NCBI GenBank assembly: GCA_905221605.1
Contig: CAJNDS010000505.1
Coordinates: 51,001-115,000, forward strand
Length of the DNA stretch: 64,000 nucleotides
Reading direction: 5' to 3'
Origin: Symbiodinium natans
Lineage: Eukaryota; Sar; Dinophyceae; Suessiales; Symbiodiniaceae
A program made the position numbers and the translations under genes. Of this stretch, positions 26,491 through 38,724 are shown piece by piece (the first letter of the stretch is position 1; the number at the start of each line of letters is the position of its first letter). The notes beneath the pieces are model-generated. The model saw only the letters and a list, made by a program, of their open reading frames with translations, was not told the origin of the DNA and searched no databases.

Positions 26491-28866
26491 GAGGCATGGC
26501 GACATGTACGCATTGTTGCCTGTGATTTGTTGGCATCTGTGTGAGGCATGGCAAGATGTAAGATTTGTTGCCTGGGATTTGGTGGTATCTGTGCGAGGCA
26601 AGACAAGATGTATGATTTGTTGCCTGTGATTTGCTAGTTTCTGTGTGAGGCATGGCAAGATACACGTTTTGTTGTCTGTGATTTGCTGGCAGGGTATGGA
26701 AATTGTCACACACATGATTTCTTGTTCAATCCTTAAACCCTACACCCTAAACCCTAAAACCCTAGATTTTTTAGGATCGAAGATAGAAAGATCTGGAAGA
26801 ACTCGTCTTGTTTACTTAGTTGTAAGGTCTTCAGGGTAAGGAAACTGTCACACACATGTTGTTTCTTCGTATTCCAGCAAACAGTCAACATGGCGACAAA
26901 TCGTGCCCGTGGCTCGTGTGTGATGGTGTGATGTCACAACTCCTATCCCCTACCTCATGTGTGATATCACAAGACACAGAACCCAATGCCCGTAACAAAT
27001 CGTACCCCCTGCTACTTTTTCTTTTTACATTCGATTTGCTGGTATCTGTATGAGGCATGGCAAGATATACGATTTGTTGCCTGTGATTTGCTGGCATCTG
27101 GGTGAGGCATGGCAAGATGTACGATTTGTTGCCTGGGATTTGGTGGGTTCTGTGCGAGGCATGACAAGATATATGATTTGTTGCCTGGGATTTGCTAGTT
27201 TCTGTGTGAGGCATGGCAGGATACACGATTTGTTGTCTGTGATTTGCTGGCAGGGTATGGAAACTGTCACACACATGATTTCTTGTTCAATCCTTAAATC
27301 CACAACCCTGAACCCTCAACCCCTATATTTTTAAGATCGAAGATAGAAAGATCTGGAAGAAACTCGTCTTGTTTACTTAATTGTAAGGTCTTCAGGGTAA
27401 GGAAACTGTCACGCACATGTTGTTTCTTCGTATTCCAGCAAACAGTCAACATGGCGACAAATCGTGCCCGTGGCTCGTGTGTGATATCACAACTCGTATC
27501 CCCTGCCTCATGTATGATATCATAAGATGCAGAACCCAATGCCCGTAACAAATCGTACCCCCTGCTACTTTTTCTGTTTACATTCGATTTGCTGGCATCT
27601 GGATGACGCATGGCAAGATGTACGATTTGTTGCCTATGATTTGGTGGTATCTGTGCGAGGCAAGACAAGATGTATGATTTGTTGCCTGTGATTTGCTAGT
27701 TTCTGTGTGAGGCATGGCAACATACACGATCAATTGTCTGTGATATGTTGGCAGGGTATGGAAATTTTCACACACATGATTTCTTTTTCAATCCTTAAAC
27801 CCTAAACCCTAAATCCTAAAACCCCAAATTGTTAAGATCGCAGATAGAAAGATCTGGAAGAAACTCGTCTTGTTTACGTAATTATAAGGTCTTCAGGGTG
27901 AGGAAACTGTCGTATTCCAGCAAACAGTCAACACGGCGACAAATCGTGCCCGTGGCTCGTGCGTGATGTCACAAATCGTATCCCCCTGTCTAATGTGGGA
28001 TATCACAAGATGCAGGTCCCGATGCCCGTAACAAATCGTACCCCCTACTACTTTTTCTTTTTACACTCGATTTGCTGGTATCTTCATGAGGCATGGCAAG
28101 ATGGACGAATTGTTGCCTGTGATTTGTTGGCATCTGTGTGAGGCATGGCAAGATGTACGATTTGTTGCCTGTGATTTGGCGGTATGTGTGCGAGGCATGA
28201 CAAGATATATGATTTGTTGCCTGGGATGTGCTAGTTTCTGTGTGAGGCATGGCAACATACACGGTTTGTGGTCTGTGATTTGCTGGCAGGGTATGGAAGG
28301 TGTCACACACATGATTTCTTATTCAATCCTTTAATCCTACACCCTAAACCCTAAAACCCTAAATTTTTAAGATCGAAGATAGAAAGATCTGGAAGAAACT
28401 CGTTTTGATTACTTAATTGTAAGGTCTTCAGCGTAAGGAAATTGTCACGCATATATTGCTTCTTCGTATTCCAGCAAACAGTCAACATGGCGACAAATCG
28501 TGCACGTGGCTCGTGTGTGATGTCACAACTCGTATCCCCTGCCTCATGTGTGATATCATAAGATGCAGAGCCCAATGCCCGTAACAAATCGTACCCCCTG
28601 CTACTTTTTCTTTTTACACGCGTTTTGCTGGTATCTGTATGAGGCATGGCGACATGTACGTATTGTTGCCTGTGATTTGTTGGCATCTGTGTGAGGCATG
28701 GCAAGATGTAAGATTTGTTGCCTGTGATTTGGTGGTATCTGTGCGAGGCAAGACAAGATGTATGATTTGTTGCCTGTGATTTGCTAGTTTCTGTGCGAGG
28801 CATGGCAAGATACACGATTTGTTGTCTGAGATTTGCTGGCAGGGTATGGAAACTATCACACACATG
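26491..28866. repeat. Second satellite: 52-bp subunits in a unit of about 550 bp
   Basis: The block begins abruptly after a 42-bp unit that ends TGTCAAGT. Each large unit starts with three or four 52-bp subunits (GAGGCATGGCAAGATGTACG, then ATTTGTTGCCTGTGATTTGC, then TGGCATCTGTGT). About 340 bp of non-repeated sequence follows, usually with CCCTAAACCCTAAAACCC and a CAACATGGCGACAAATCGTG segment. Unit starts are at 26491, 27052, 27604, 28088 and 28641, giving periods of 561, 552, 484 and 553 bp. The last unit is truncated, and the 42-bp array resumes at 28867. Short open frames on both strands overlap and show no coding preference. Confidence 0.93.
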
Positions 28867-31800
28867 AAGGCCTCCGGCGAAATCATGGTGTCAAGTTGGG
28901 CCCAAGAAGACCCCTCCGGCGAAGTCATGGTGTCAAGTTGGGCCCAAGAAGGCCCCTCCGGCGAAGTCATGGTGTCAAGTTGGGCCCAAGAAGGCCCCTC
29001 CGGCGAAATCATGGTCCCTCCGGCGAAATCATGGTGTCAAGTTGAGTGTAAGAAGGCTTCTCCGGCGAAATCATGGTGTCAAGTTGGGCCCAAGAAGGCC
29101 CCTCTGGCGAAATCATAGTGTCAAGATGGGCCCACGAAGGCCCCTCCGGCGAAATCATGGTGTCAAGTTGGGCCCAAGACGGGCCCTCCGGCGAAATCAT
29201 GGTGTCAAGTTGGGCCCAAGAAGGCCCCTCTGGCGAAATCATGGTGGCCCAAGAAGGCCCCTCCGGCGAAATCATGGTGTCAAGTTGGGCCCAAGAAGGC
29301 TCCTCCGGCGAAATCATGGTGTCAAGTTGGGCCCAAGAAGGCCCCTCCGGCGAAATCATGGTGTCAAGTTGGGCCCAAGAAGGCCCCTCCGGCGATATCA
29401 TGGTCAAGTTGAGCCCAAGAAGGCCCCTCCGGCGAAATCATGGTGTCAAGTTGGGCCCAAAAAGGCCCTCCGTCGAAATCATGGTGTCAAGTTGGGCCCA
29501 AGAAGGCCCCTCCGGCGAAATCATGGTGTCAAGCTGGGCCCAAGAAGGCCCCTCCGGCGAAATCATGGTGTCAAGTTGGGCCCAAGAAGGCCCCTCGGCG
29601 AAAACATGGTGTCAAGTTGGGCCCAAGAAGGCCCCTCCGGCGAAATCATGGTGTCAAGTTGGGCCCAAGAAGGCCCCTCCGGCGAAATCATGGTGTGAAG
29701 TTGGGCCCAAGAAGGCGCCTCCGGAGAAATCATGGTGTCAAGTTGGGCCCAAGAAGGCCCCTCCGGCGAAATCATGGTGTCAAGTTGGGCCCAAGAATCG
29801 AAATGACGGTGTCAAGTTGGGCCCAAGAAGGCTCTCCGGCGAAAACAACGTGTCAAGTTGGGCCCAAGAAGGCCCGTCCGGCGAAATCATGGTGTCAAGT
29901 TGAAGTTGGGCGCAAGAAGGCCCTTTCGGCGGAATCATGGTGTCAAGTTGAGCCCAAGAAGGCCCCTCCGGCGAAGTCATGGTGTCAAGTTGGGCCCAAG
30001 ACGGCCCCTCCGGCGAAATCATGGTGTCAAGTTGGGCCCAAGAAGGCCCGTCCGGCGAAATCATGGTGTCAAGTTGGGCCCAAGAAGGCCCCTCCGGCGA
30101 AATCATGGTGTCAAGCTTGGCCCAAGAAGGCCCCTGAGGCGAAATCATGGTGGCAAGTTGGGCCCAATCATGGTGTCAAAGGCCCGCCCCGAAGTTGGGC
30201 CCAAGGCGAAATCATGGTGTCAAGTTGGGCCCAAGAAGGCCCTTTCGGCGAAATCATGGTGTCAAGTTGAGCCCAAGAAGGCACCTCCGGCGAAATCATG
30301 GTGTCAAGTTGGGCCCAAGAAGGCCCCTCCGGCGAAATCATGGTGTCAAGTTGGGCCCAAGAAGCAAAATCATGGTTTCAAGTTGGGTGTAAGGCCCAAG
30401 AAGGCCCCTCCGGCGAAATCATGGTGTCAAGTTGAGCCCAAGTTGGGCCCAAGAAAGCCCCTCCGGCGAAATCATGGTGTCAAGTCCCAAGAAGCAAATC
30501 ATGGTTTCAAGTTGGGCCCAAGGCCCAAGAAGGCCCCTCCAGCGACATCATGCTGTGAAGTTGGGCTCAAGAAGGCGTCTCCGGCGAAATCATGGTGTCA
30601 AGTTGGGCCCAAGAAGGCCCCTCCGGCGAAATCATGGTGTCAAGTTGGGCCCAAGAAGGCACCTCCGGCGAAATCATGGTGTCAAGTTGGGCCCAAGAAG
30701 GCCCCTCCGGCGAAATCACGGTGTCAAAGTTGGCCCAAGAAGGACCCTCCGGCGAATTCATGGTGTCAAGCTGGGCCCAAGAACCCCCCCAGCGAAATCA
30801 TGGTGTCAAGGTGAGCCCAAACAGGCCCTTGCGGCGAAATCATGGTGTCAAGCTGAGCCCAAGAAGGCCCCTCCGGCGAAATCATGGTGTCAAGTTGAGC
30901 CCAAGAAGGCCCCTCCTGCGAAATCATGGTGTCAAGTTGGGCCCAAGAAGGCCCCTCCGGCGAGATCATGGTGTCAAGTTGAGCCCAAGAAGGCACCTCC
31001 GGCGAAATCATGGTGTCAAGTTGGGCCCAAGAAGGCACCTCCGGCGAAATCATGGTGTCAAGTTGGCCCAAGAAGGCCCCTCCGGCGAATTCATGGTGTC
31101 AAGTTGGGCCCCTCCGGCGAAATCCCTCCGGCGAAATCATGGTGTCAAGTTGGGCCCAAGAAGGCCCCTCCGGCGAAATCATGGTGTCAAGTTGAGCCCA
31201 AGAAGGCCCCTCCGGCGAAAACAACGTGTCAGTTGGGCCCAAGAAGGCCCCTCCGGCGAAATCATGGTGTCAAGTTGGGCCCAAGAAGGCCCCTCCGGCG
31301 AAATCATGGTGTCAAGTTGGGCCCAAGAAGGCATCATGGTGTCAAGTTGGGCTCAAGAAGGCACCTCCGGCGAAATCATGGTGTCAAGTTGAGCCCAAGA
31401 AGGCTCCCAAAAGGCACCTCCGGCGAAATCATGGTGTCAAGTTGGGCCCAAGAAGGCACCTCCGGCGAAATCATGGTGTCAAGTTGGCCCAAGAAGGCCC
31501 CTCCGGCGGATTCATGGTGTCAAGTTGGGCCCAAGAAGGCCGCGAAATCATGGTGTCAAGTTGAGCCCAAGAAGGCCCCTCCGGCGAAATCATGGCGTCA
31601 AGTTGAGCCCGAGAAGGCCCCTCCGGCGAAATCATGGTGTCAAGTTGAGCCCAAGAAGGCCCCTCCGGCGAAATCATGGTGTCAAGTTGGGCCCAAGAAG
31701 GCCCCTCCGGCGAAATCATGGTGTCAAGTTGAGCCCAAGAAGGCCCCTCGCGAAATCATGGTGTCAAGTTGGGCGCAAGAAGGCCCCTCCGGCGAAATCA

Positions 31801-32577
31801 TGGTGTCAAGTTGAGCCCAAGAAGGCGCCTCCGGCGAAATCATGGTGTCAAGTTGGGCCCAAGACGGCCCCTCCGGCGAAATCATGGTGTCAAGTTGGGC
31901 CCAAGAAGGCCCCTCCGGCGAAATCATGGTGTCAAGTTGGGCCCACGAAGGCCCCTCCGGCGAAATCATGGTGTCAAGTTGGGCCCAAGAAGGCCCCTCC
32001 GGCGAAATCATGGTGTCAAGTTGGGCCCAAGAAGGCGTCTCCGGCGAAATCATGGTGTCAAGTTGGGCCCAAGACGGACCCTCCGGCGAAATCATGGTGT
32101 TAAGTTGGGCCCAAGAAGGCCCCTCCAGCGAAATCATGGTGTCAAGTTGGGCCCAAGACGGACCCTCCGGCGAAATCATGGTGTTAAGTTGGGCCCAAGA
32201 AGGCCCCTCCGGCGAAATCATGGTGTCAAGTTGAGTCAAGTTGGGCCCAAGAAGGCCCCTCCGGCGAAATCAAGGTGTCAAGTTGGGCCCAAGAAGGCCC
32301 CTCCGGCGAGATGATGGTGTCAAGTTGGGCCCAAGAAGGCCCCTCCGGCGAAAACAACGTGTCAAGTTGGGCCCAAGAAGGCCCCTCCAGCGAAAGCATG
32401 GTGTCAAGTTGGGCCCAAGAAGGCCCCTCCGGCGAAATCATGGTGTCAAGTTGGGCGCAAGAAGCGAAATCATGGTGTCAAGTTGGGCTCAAGAAGGCCC
32501 CTCCGGTGAAATCATGGCCCAAGGCCCCTCCGGCGAAATCATGGTGTCAAGTTGGCCCAACCGGTGAAATCATGGTG
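28867..32577. repeat. 42-bp satellite array, second block
   Basis: The same satellite in the same orientation resumes after the 52-bp/550-bp block. Its first units match the units near 6834 variant for variant, including the rare GTTGAGTGTAAGAAGGCTT unit. The block ends in a degenerate unit (CCGGTGAAATCATGG) followed by single-copy DNA. Confidence 0.95.
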
Positions 32578-32973
32578 TGGTTCTTGTGGCCTTTTGTGGT
32601 TGTTAGGGGTTCTGGGGGTATGGGGCCCTTTTCGATGCGCATCCTACCCACCCTACCCACCCAAAATGGGGTCAGGGGAGTCTTGGATTCGGGTTCTCAA
32701 GGGGCCTCCTTTCTTGAAGGAATCTTCTGAGGAGTACAAGCTACCGAAGCCACCCCTCAAAAGCCTGCTATGACTACAACCCAGTCGAGGGTCCCTCACT
32801 TCGTCCTCTAACTCTTGCTGTTCTTGAGTTCGGAGCTGCAGCGTCTGGCATGCTGGAGATTGTGTCGTAAAAAGCTAAAGCGGGAGTGCTTCAAAAAACT
32901 CGGAACAGTAAGATGATGGCCTCCAGTGCTATGAAAGCAGCCGCCCACCGAGAGCGGAGTAAGGCTCACTTAC
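32578..32973. other. Boundary from satellite to genic DNA
   Basis: Single-copy sequence follows the last satellite unit. Short open frames at 32552-32773 (+) straddle the boundary and have no coding character. I see no gene here. Confidence 0.5.
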
Positions 32974-33218
32974 CCGAAGAGGCCCCACTGTTTGCAGTGG
33001 GCACCTCCCAGTTTATCTCCCCAAGAGGGATCCATGTCGGTTGAAAGCTCATGGGACAGCACATGTACAACTAAGGGTAGTTCCGGCTCTCCTCGCGACC
33101 GGAAAACAGCAATCAACTGGCCGACCAAATCAAGGGTTTGTTTCGTGGGTGAAGCAATAGTTTTGTTGCAGAGCACATGTTTTGGCAGTGTCTCCGCCTT
33201 GCAGGTGACTCCTGCCAT
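32974..33218 (-). CDS. Probable first exon of an unrecognised protein
   Basis: Starts at ATG (33218) and stays open for 81 codons until GG|GTAAGTGAG, a textbook 5' splice site, with GT at 33273-200 (33073 minus 100, that is 32973-32972). The peptide includes TKQTLDLVGQLIAVFRSRG and LPLVVHVLSHELSTDMDP. The amphipathic middle part looks protein-like, and the opposite strand is also open but without a splice signal. I recognise no domain. The next exon should lie below 32900, between here and the satellite, but I could not find one, so the gene may be truncated by the satellite. An untranslated or spurious frame is possible. Confidence 0.35.
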
Positions 33219-34197
33219 TTGGGCCGTTCCGAAACATTGACGTTGAGTTCTGCATGATGCTCTCCAAGCCCTATCAGCACCACGGGTTTAGGGTTTGGGG
33301 CTCAGGGATATAGGGTTTAGGAGTCAGACAAGGCACCAAACAATGCTCCCATCCTCTTTCTTCTCATACTCTCGCTCATTCTCGTCCTGGACAGGGATCT
33401 TACATCAGTACTGCGTTATAGGTGACATTCTCTGAAACCTGATCAGAAGACATATTCACATCCCGAGTCCTATCTGGAGCACCCTAAACCCGAACTGTTA
33501 CCCAGGAACCAAAACCCTAAGCTCCCCAACCTTGACCACCAATTGAGATCCAATGAGACTTTTCCTAATCAGGACAGGAAAGCTTGGGGAAGTTTCCGGC
33601 TCGTGTGGGTACCGCGATTCTGGGGCCCTTAAGTTTTTTGGGGGGTTTAGGGTGTCAAGCGGGGTTTCGGTTAGGGGAGAGCTGGGGTTCCAAGGGCTGA
33701 GGCCATGAAGGAAGTGACCCAGCGACGACAGTTCTGGGCAAAAGGAAGAAGATCAAGCCCTAGCAACTGACGACACAAAAAACATGGCGATGCTTCGTGG
33801 AGAAACGAAGTCCCCGAGCACGTAAACACGCACAATTGAGCACCACATCTGAAATATGCCGGCATCCTAAAGCCATCCTACAGTCAAACCCTGCACGCCC
33901 CCTGTGAAGGGTGCCTCATCTTCCTCGGCCGGCCTTGCAGCTGCAGCCTGCAAGAGTCATGAAGCGGGATCCAAGTTCAACCGCTGTTTGGTGTCCAAAG
34001 AAAGTCCGTAGGTCAATGCCAGCGTTAGGAGTGTAAAACACTCCGAAGGCGGAACCTTGCTTGTAGGGCATTATGAGGACACCGTCTTGCCTTCTCTATG
34101 CGCACACACATGGTGCAGAAACGTGCCTTATAGGTTCCTTAAAACCTAGACTTCCCCAAGCAATGCGCATTGTACTATTGATTATGTTATCCTTGAC
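33219..34197. other. Region with degenerate telomere-like motifs and little coding signal
   Basis: Contains scattered GGGTTTAGG/CCCTAAACCC fragments (near 33285-33320 and 33480-33525). A 21-codon plus-strand frame at 33705-33770 (MKEVTQRRQFWAKGRR...) has good codon choice but is too short to call. A minus frame at 33671-33865 is open but unremarkable. Confidence 0.35.
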
Positions 34198-36778
34198 CCT
34201 GCGCTGCCTCTTCTTCAGGCTCCGCGGCCTCTGCATCCTCAGCCTCCGCAGCCGCCTCCTCCTTGGCCTTCTTGCGGTCATTCTCCTGATTGTCGTGAGA
34301 GAAAGAGTTTGGATCTAGGGTTCTTAAGGTTCGGGGTTTCCGCTTCGGGGGGATCAGTTGAGGATTCAATTTCTAGACCTGCGTCTTCTCAATCCAAACT
34401 CTTGTCTGATAAGTCTGAACCCCTGCCTAAATCCTCCGGCAACGGTATGATGCCCGCATATACCCCCCAAACCCTAATGCTGCGGCTGTTCTTGTCGCTT
34501 GCTTTGCGAGACCGTCCAGGTCGACCGTACAGGTTGCTGTGGCAGTGACAGCCAATCTGTATTACAACGTCGCTGACCCATCTACGGGCCCTGGGATCCC
34601 CATTGAAGCTTCGGATGCCTCTGCGTCTTCCTGCGCCGTCGAGATGCAAAAAGCGCCAACGGCGCTGTGTGGTGACTAGTTGGCTGGTGGTGATGCGCAT
34701 GGGAAGAGCAAAATGCCTGCCACGACGGTACAGAGAAGACGACCTATTTGATGGGCACTGAGCTGGGTAGGCAGCTGCCAGTGGTGGTACAGCCATTCGA
34801 GATGATGCCAGACAAGGATCACCCCATGCGCTGGGCACCTGGGAAGAAGCACTTGCAGGCCACGCTGTTCCTCGTAGAGCTGCCGTTGCGGGCAGGGTTG
34901 GAAGCGCTCGGCACTGCTGGGCATGTTCGAGGCAAGTTGTCCGCACATGCAGGCGTATTCTGTGGATGCAAGGACAGGCTTGGCGGCTTGGCTCCTTCTG
35001 AACCCTAAGCCCTTTTGCTCCCTGGGCTGCCTCCTCTGCTTCCCTTTCGGCGATCGCCTCCTTCACCTTCGCAGTGTGGGCATCGAGGCCTTCGAGCTTC
35101 TGAACCTGAGGTGTTGGGTTTTGGAGGTTTGAGGTTTGGGTAATTATAGTGTACAGTTCAGTCTTGCCAGGCTCGGAGCGTTCGTACTTCTTAGTTAGAA
35201 AGGATTTGGGTGATGTTGAGTACAGGCAAATCAACCTTGCTACAATGCCGGGATGAAGGAGACAAGCTCATCTTTGGTAGCTGCGCTCATGGCAATAGCA
35301 ACCGACAGACTGAACACGGTTCTATAGGGTACAGGGTTTAGGGACTTGAAGGGCTTTGCAGGCTCTCTACGGGTTTGGGCTTCTACTGTAAAGTCCAGGA
35401 GTTCCCTGAAACCCTCAGCCCTGTATAGAGGGGCCGTATTGAGCCTCCTACAGGTACCCTTTTGCAGCCTTGTCGGCGTGATCTGAAAGACATCACGCCA
35501 AGCCCTACATGGAGGCTTTAGGGATTATAGGGTGTCGGATGTAGGGCGTATTACCTGCCCTTACAGCCCTTTGAAAAAACATCCAAATTTTGCTCATCTG
35601 ATAACACCTTAACGGTCAATGTAAAACATCGCAGGGGCCTGCGTAGCAATTGCCGGCAGGAAGCCCAGTCCTTCGTCATTAGCGCCCCGGCCTCCCCAGC
35701 AGGTTGAGTTGTGCGTGCATTGTTAGACTCCGGGGCCTACCTAGACCTTAAGGCCATCAAGGTGGAATTTAGGAGAAGTATAGAAGCCATCACAAGTACA
35801 GTCGCAGGGTGTAGTCGGTCATTATGGGTATTTGGGAGACATAGGTAGCTGAAACCACCAGGCCAGTAGCTGTCGGGTTGGCGACGCGGGGGCTCAGAAC
35901 TGCATCCCGCCTACATGAACCGAGCCCCAACCCAGCCAGTCTAAATCCTATAACAAAACCCCCAAAACCCTGTAAGCATCTGTAAAGCCGGCCCTAAACC
36001 ATGAGGCCCTCCACCATTTAAACCTTTCTAGCCGCGATTCTAACTCGGCAATCAAATTCACTCCTCCACCCCCACTCCGCTGACCAGCCCTTGTCAACCG
36101 CACCTCCAAAGCCTACAATTTGCTTGAGGGCTTCAGGATAATCGTCTGAGTCGTGCAAACGTTTTGCAACTTGAGCATCTAGAGGTCGACCTCCCACTTC
36201 CCTACTTCTCGCAGCATCTCCCTGCTGGAAAGCCTGCATCAGCACCATTGCCTCGGGCGGGCTAAAAGATGTGGAGCTATCATAGGACGACATACTAAGG
36301 ATCCCCTACTACCCCTCACTGCCCCCAAATTGAGCGCTTCTTTCACCTCGATTAAGGAGGAGAGGCAGTAGGGCACCGGGCTTGGAATGGATAAGCCTGA
36401 AACAAAAACCAAGCCGAAACAAAGTCCGACATCAGGCCTCATACGGTGACTCATATGCCTATGACTTCAGTGTAATAAGTTCAGATCTGAAACCCTAAGC
36501 CCCTGCACAGGACCCCCAAACCCTAAGAACCCTCAGCCGAACCCTCAACCGCCGAAACCAGAAAATCCGAAACCCTAAGCCCCATGAGATGGGTTCAGGA
36601 AGGTGTGGGTGGTTTAGTTCTTCAGGGGTTTAAGGTCGGAGGGATCAGGAGCTTCAGGTCTTCGGGCTTCAGGATTGTAGAGGTTAGGGGTTTATGGGTT
36701 GTGGGGTTCAGGGGTTCGTCGACAGGTGACCGCTTGGTAGTCAATCTCGACCTCGCTCGCCTCGGTCATCCGAAGCTC
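34198..36778 (-). CDS. Intron-rich locus with acidic and coiled-coil exons, unrecognised
   Basis: Several minus-strand exons share strong GAG/AAG bias and AG|G acceptors. From 5' to 3': 36731-36778 (ELRMTEASEVEIDYQA); a frame at 36018-36293 (PEAMVLMQAFQQGDAA, then PEALKQIVGFGGAVDKG); 35244-35290 from an ATG (MSAATKDELVSFIPA); 35022-35105 (VQKLEGLDAHTAKVKEA, then IAEREAEEAAQ); and 34198-34285 (ENDRKKAKEEAAAEAEDAEA). The last two are charged, helix-forming sequences. I infer one minus-strand transcription unit, but phase was not continuous across every junction and more than one gene is possible. No domain recognised. Confidence 0.4.
34690..34960. other. Open in several frames; coding strand undecided
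   Basis: The plus frame (TYLMGTELGRQLPVVVQPFE, then MRWAPGKKHLQATLFLVEL) uses only AAG and CAG and mostly GAG. A minus frame at 34676-34948 (LASNMPSSAERFQPCPQRQL) is also open for 90 codons. One of them may be an exon; sequence alone does not decide. Confidence 0.3.
35291..36017. other. Intron-like or intergenic DNA
   Basis: No frame with coding character. Contains TAGGGTTTAGGG-like and CCCTGTA-type fragments and a few short inverted repeats. Confidence 0.4.
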
Positions 36779-37381
36779 CTGCAGTAGGGTGTTTTGGGCT
36801 TCGGGTTTCCAAGCGCCGAACATTACCACACCTCAAAACACCGGCAGACAAACTTCTCCAAACCCTGCTGCAATGCCTAAACTCCACCCCCAAACCCTTA
36901 ATCCAAGCACCAAAAAGCCGCAAACCAAGGAAACACCTGGAAAAAAAGCCTCCCAGTTGCCCCCCCCCCCCCAAGCCTATAAACCCTACACCCGGCTCCA
37001 GGAGCATGAGCGCACCGCAGCCCACCTGGCTACCACCTGCCGCGACATTTTGCCGACAGCATCATTCGGTTAAGGTTAGCTGGAACACCTGCCCCGAAAG
37101 CCCTGAGAATTAGTGACTGTTAGGGAATTAGGCACCTGACAAAAATGTCTTTCGGATGTATGGCGCAATTCCTTGTTTAAGAACCAAGAGATCCAACATT
37201 TAATCAGCAATGCAACCAATAGATGATCCGGGAGGCCACCTCAGGTGTAGTGATTTACGCCTTTGAGGGTTGAGGATTCTTATGGGGCCGAAACCAAGAA
37301 TTCTACTCTGAATCAGGCTTCAGGCTCAAACTAGAACTCCTCAAAGAAAACGCAGTTCGAAGACCGTGGGGTTGCTGTTTG
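36779..37381. other. Low-coding region with C-tract
   Basis: Contains a C-run at 36961-36972 and CCCTAAA-like fragments. A short frame near 37001-37072 reads plausibly on both strands (plus: EHERTAAHLATTCRDILP). I do not call a gene. Confidence 0.35.
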
Positions 37382-38130
37382 CTATGGACCTGGTGCTGTG
37401 AGGTCTCCGATTTGATGGAAAGCTGGAACATCCGTGCCTTCAAAGAACTCGAAGTAGGACTCTTCTAGGTCGGTCCTGACACAGCAAGTGGAAGCCATCT
37501 CCTGTATGCATCTACCCAACCAGCTACAAACGACATGCAGCTCAGGCCGAACCCCCCTCCTCAGACCAATACGCTCGCCGGCAGGCTTGCTGAAGGGTGC
37601 ACACATGCACTTCTTATATTCCGTCATGACATCGAAACCATGTTTGCTTTTAGTAGCGTCCAATGACAGCAAGAGTTGTTGAACAAGCTCCAATCTGTCC
37701 AAACCCTCACATATGGCCAGTGGTTTCAACTATGGTCCCTTAGGCGTACCAAATATACCTACCCGTAGGTACCCCAAAAGCCCAAAAGGGGCTCTAAATC
37801 AGGGAACATACTCTTTCTGGATCTCCACAACAACAAGGCTTGCGGACCAATGCTCTGCGATGTCAAGAACATGTGACAGAGTCGCGACATCTTCACAGCT
37901 CTATGCCCAGAAGCTAGTACTTGAAAATTCCTGCTTTCACGACCCGTACTCTTACTATCACTGTTCCTATTGCTCTTGCTACTGCTACTGCTACTGCTAC
38001 TGCTACTGCTAGACGACGACATTGCTGTTATACTGCTTCGATTACCGTCTGCGTGCTTTTTCACAGTTACCAGAGGTCCTGGGATCTTTCACCAGCAGCT
38101 TGAGGAGCTCTTGGCGGGGAAGCGGGAGGT
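37382..38130 (-). CDS. Three-exon gene fragment, unrecognised protein
   Basis: Three minus-strand exons join in frame. Exon 1 ends at 38071 (RQELLKLLVKDPRTS) before GTAACT. Exon 2 is 37812-37890 (DVATLSHVLDIAEHW, then SASLVVVEIQK) and ends before GTATGT. Exon 3 runs from 37694 to the stop at 37382 (ELELVQQLLLSLDATKSKHG, then FDVMTEYKKC). The joined phases give PRTS-DVATL and EIQK-ELELV. The introns are 180 and 117 bp, both GT-AG. A (TGCTAC)n microsatellite at 37976-38010 lies in the first intron and would encode poly-serine if translated, which argues that it is spliced out. Mostly helical and leucine-rich; no domain recognised. The 5' end is not defined, and exon 3 may contain a further intron. 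Confidence 0.5.
37976..38010. repeat. (TGCTAC)n microsatellite
   Basis: About six hexamer copies lying inside an inferred intron of the 37382-38130 gene. Confidence 0.85.
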
Positions 38131-38724
38131 GCCTCGGGAGAGACAATAATCCCGATCCCAAGCCCTGAAGTTTCAGGCGCCCGAACGTGCCACGTTCACC
38201 CCTCTTCGTTCTACCTTCCGGGGATCTATGCATTTTTTTTTTTTTTTGGGGGGGGGGGGGGCGGGGGAAGGTAATTAGCTCGCATGGCGTGCCTCTGTGA
38301 CTCGGTTCTTATGCGACGAAACACCCCAAGTACGAATTCAACCCTGTACACCAGTTTTAAAGGCCTCACCAAACCCTGGACTAGCGTCCTCAACCCGCAA
38401 GCCGCCCAAACTCGCAGCGCCGCAAACGCTCTAAAGAAAGGCCAAGCACGCGTCCGCAGATGCTGTGTGTTGGCTGCAACCCGTGTCCTCGGAGAGACCC
38501 AAGCCCAAAACTGTTACTGCAGGGGGTTAGGTATACGGGTTTATGTCCTGAAGCCCTCCAAATCTTTTGCTCAATCAGCCCTCAAACCCCGTCTAAGCCT
38601 AAACCGCAAGCCTCCAACCTCGAAGCCAGAACAAGAAAGATCGCCTTTTTCTGACCTGGTTTAGGCTTTGAAAGGTTTGGTCTTGTTACCCTGTTGCCCC
38701 TTGCAGGGGAAATCTGCTCCCAGC
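38131..38724. other. Spacer with T/G homopolymer junction
   Basis: Holds T15 followed by G14 at 38233-38261. A plus frame at 38284-38664 (126 codons) has poor codon bias and includes a CCCTAAA-like stretch. No gene called, although the split ankyrin gene could continue here. Confidence 0.4.
38233..38261. repeat. T15-G14 homopolymer junction
   Basis: An uninterrupted T-run passes directly into a G-run, followed by CGGGGGAAGG. A similar, longer junction is at 49759. Confidence 0.9.

Noticed and set aside
1-32577. Dozens of open frames up to 516 codons inside the 42-bp array, including a Lys/Pro/Ala-rich repeat resembling histone H1 tails
   Set aside because: They occur in several frames and both strands because the unit is a multiple of three, and they are ended by the TGA unit variant and by small indels. 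No frame is preferentially preserved.
37759-38064. Poly-serine protein
   Set aside because: It is a translation of the TGCTAC microsatellite, which lies between well-fitting splice sites.
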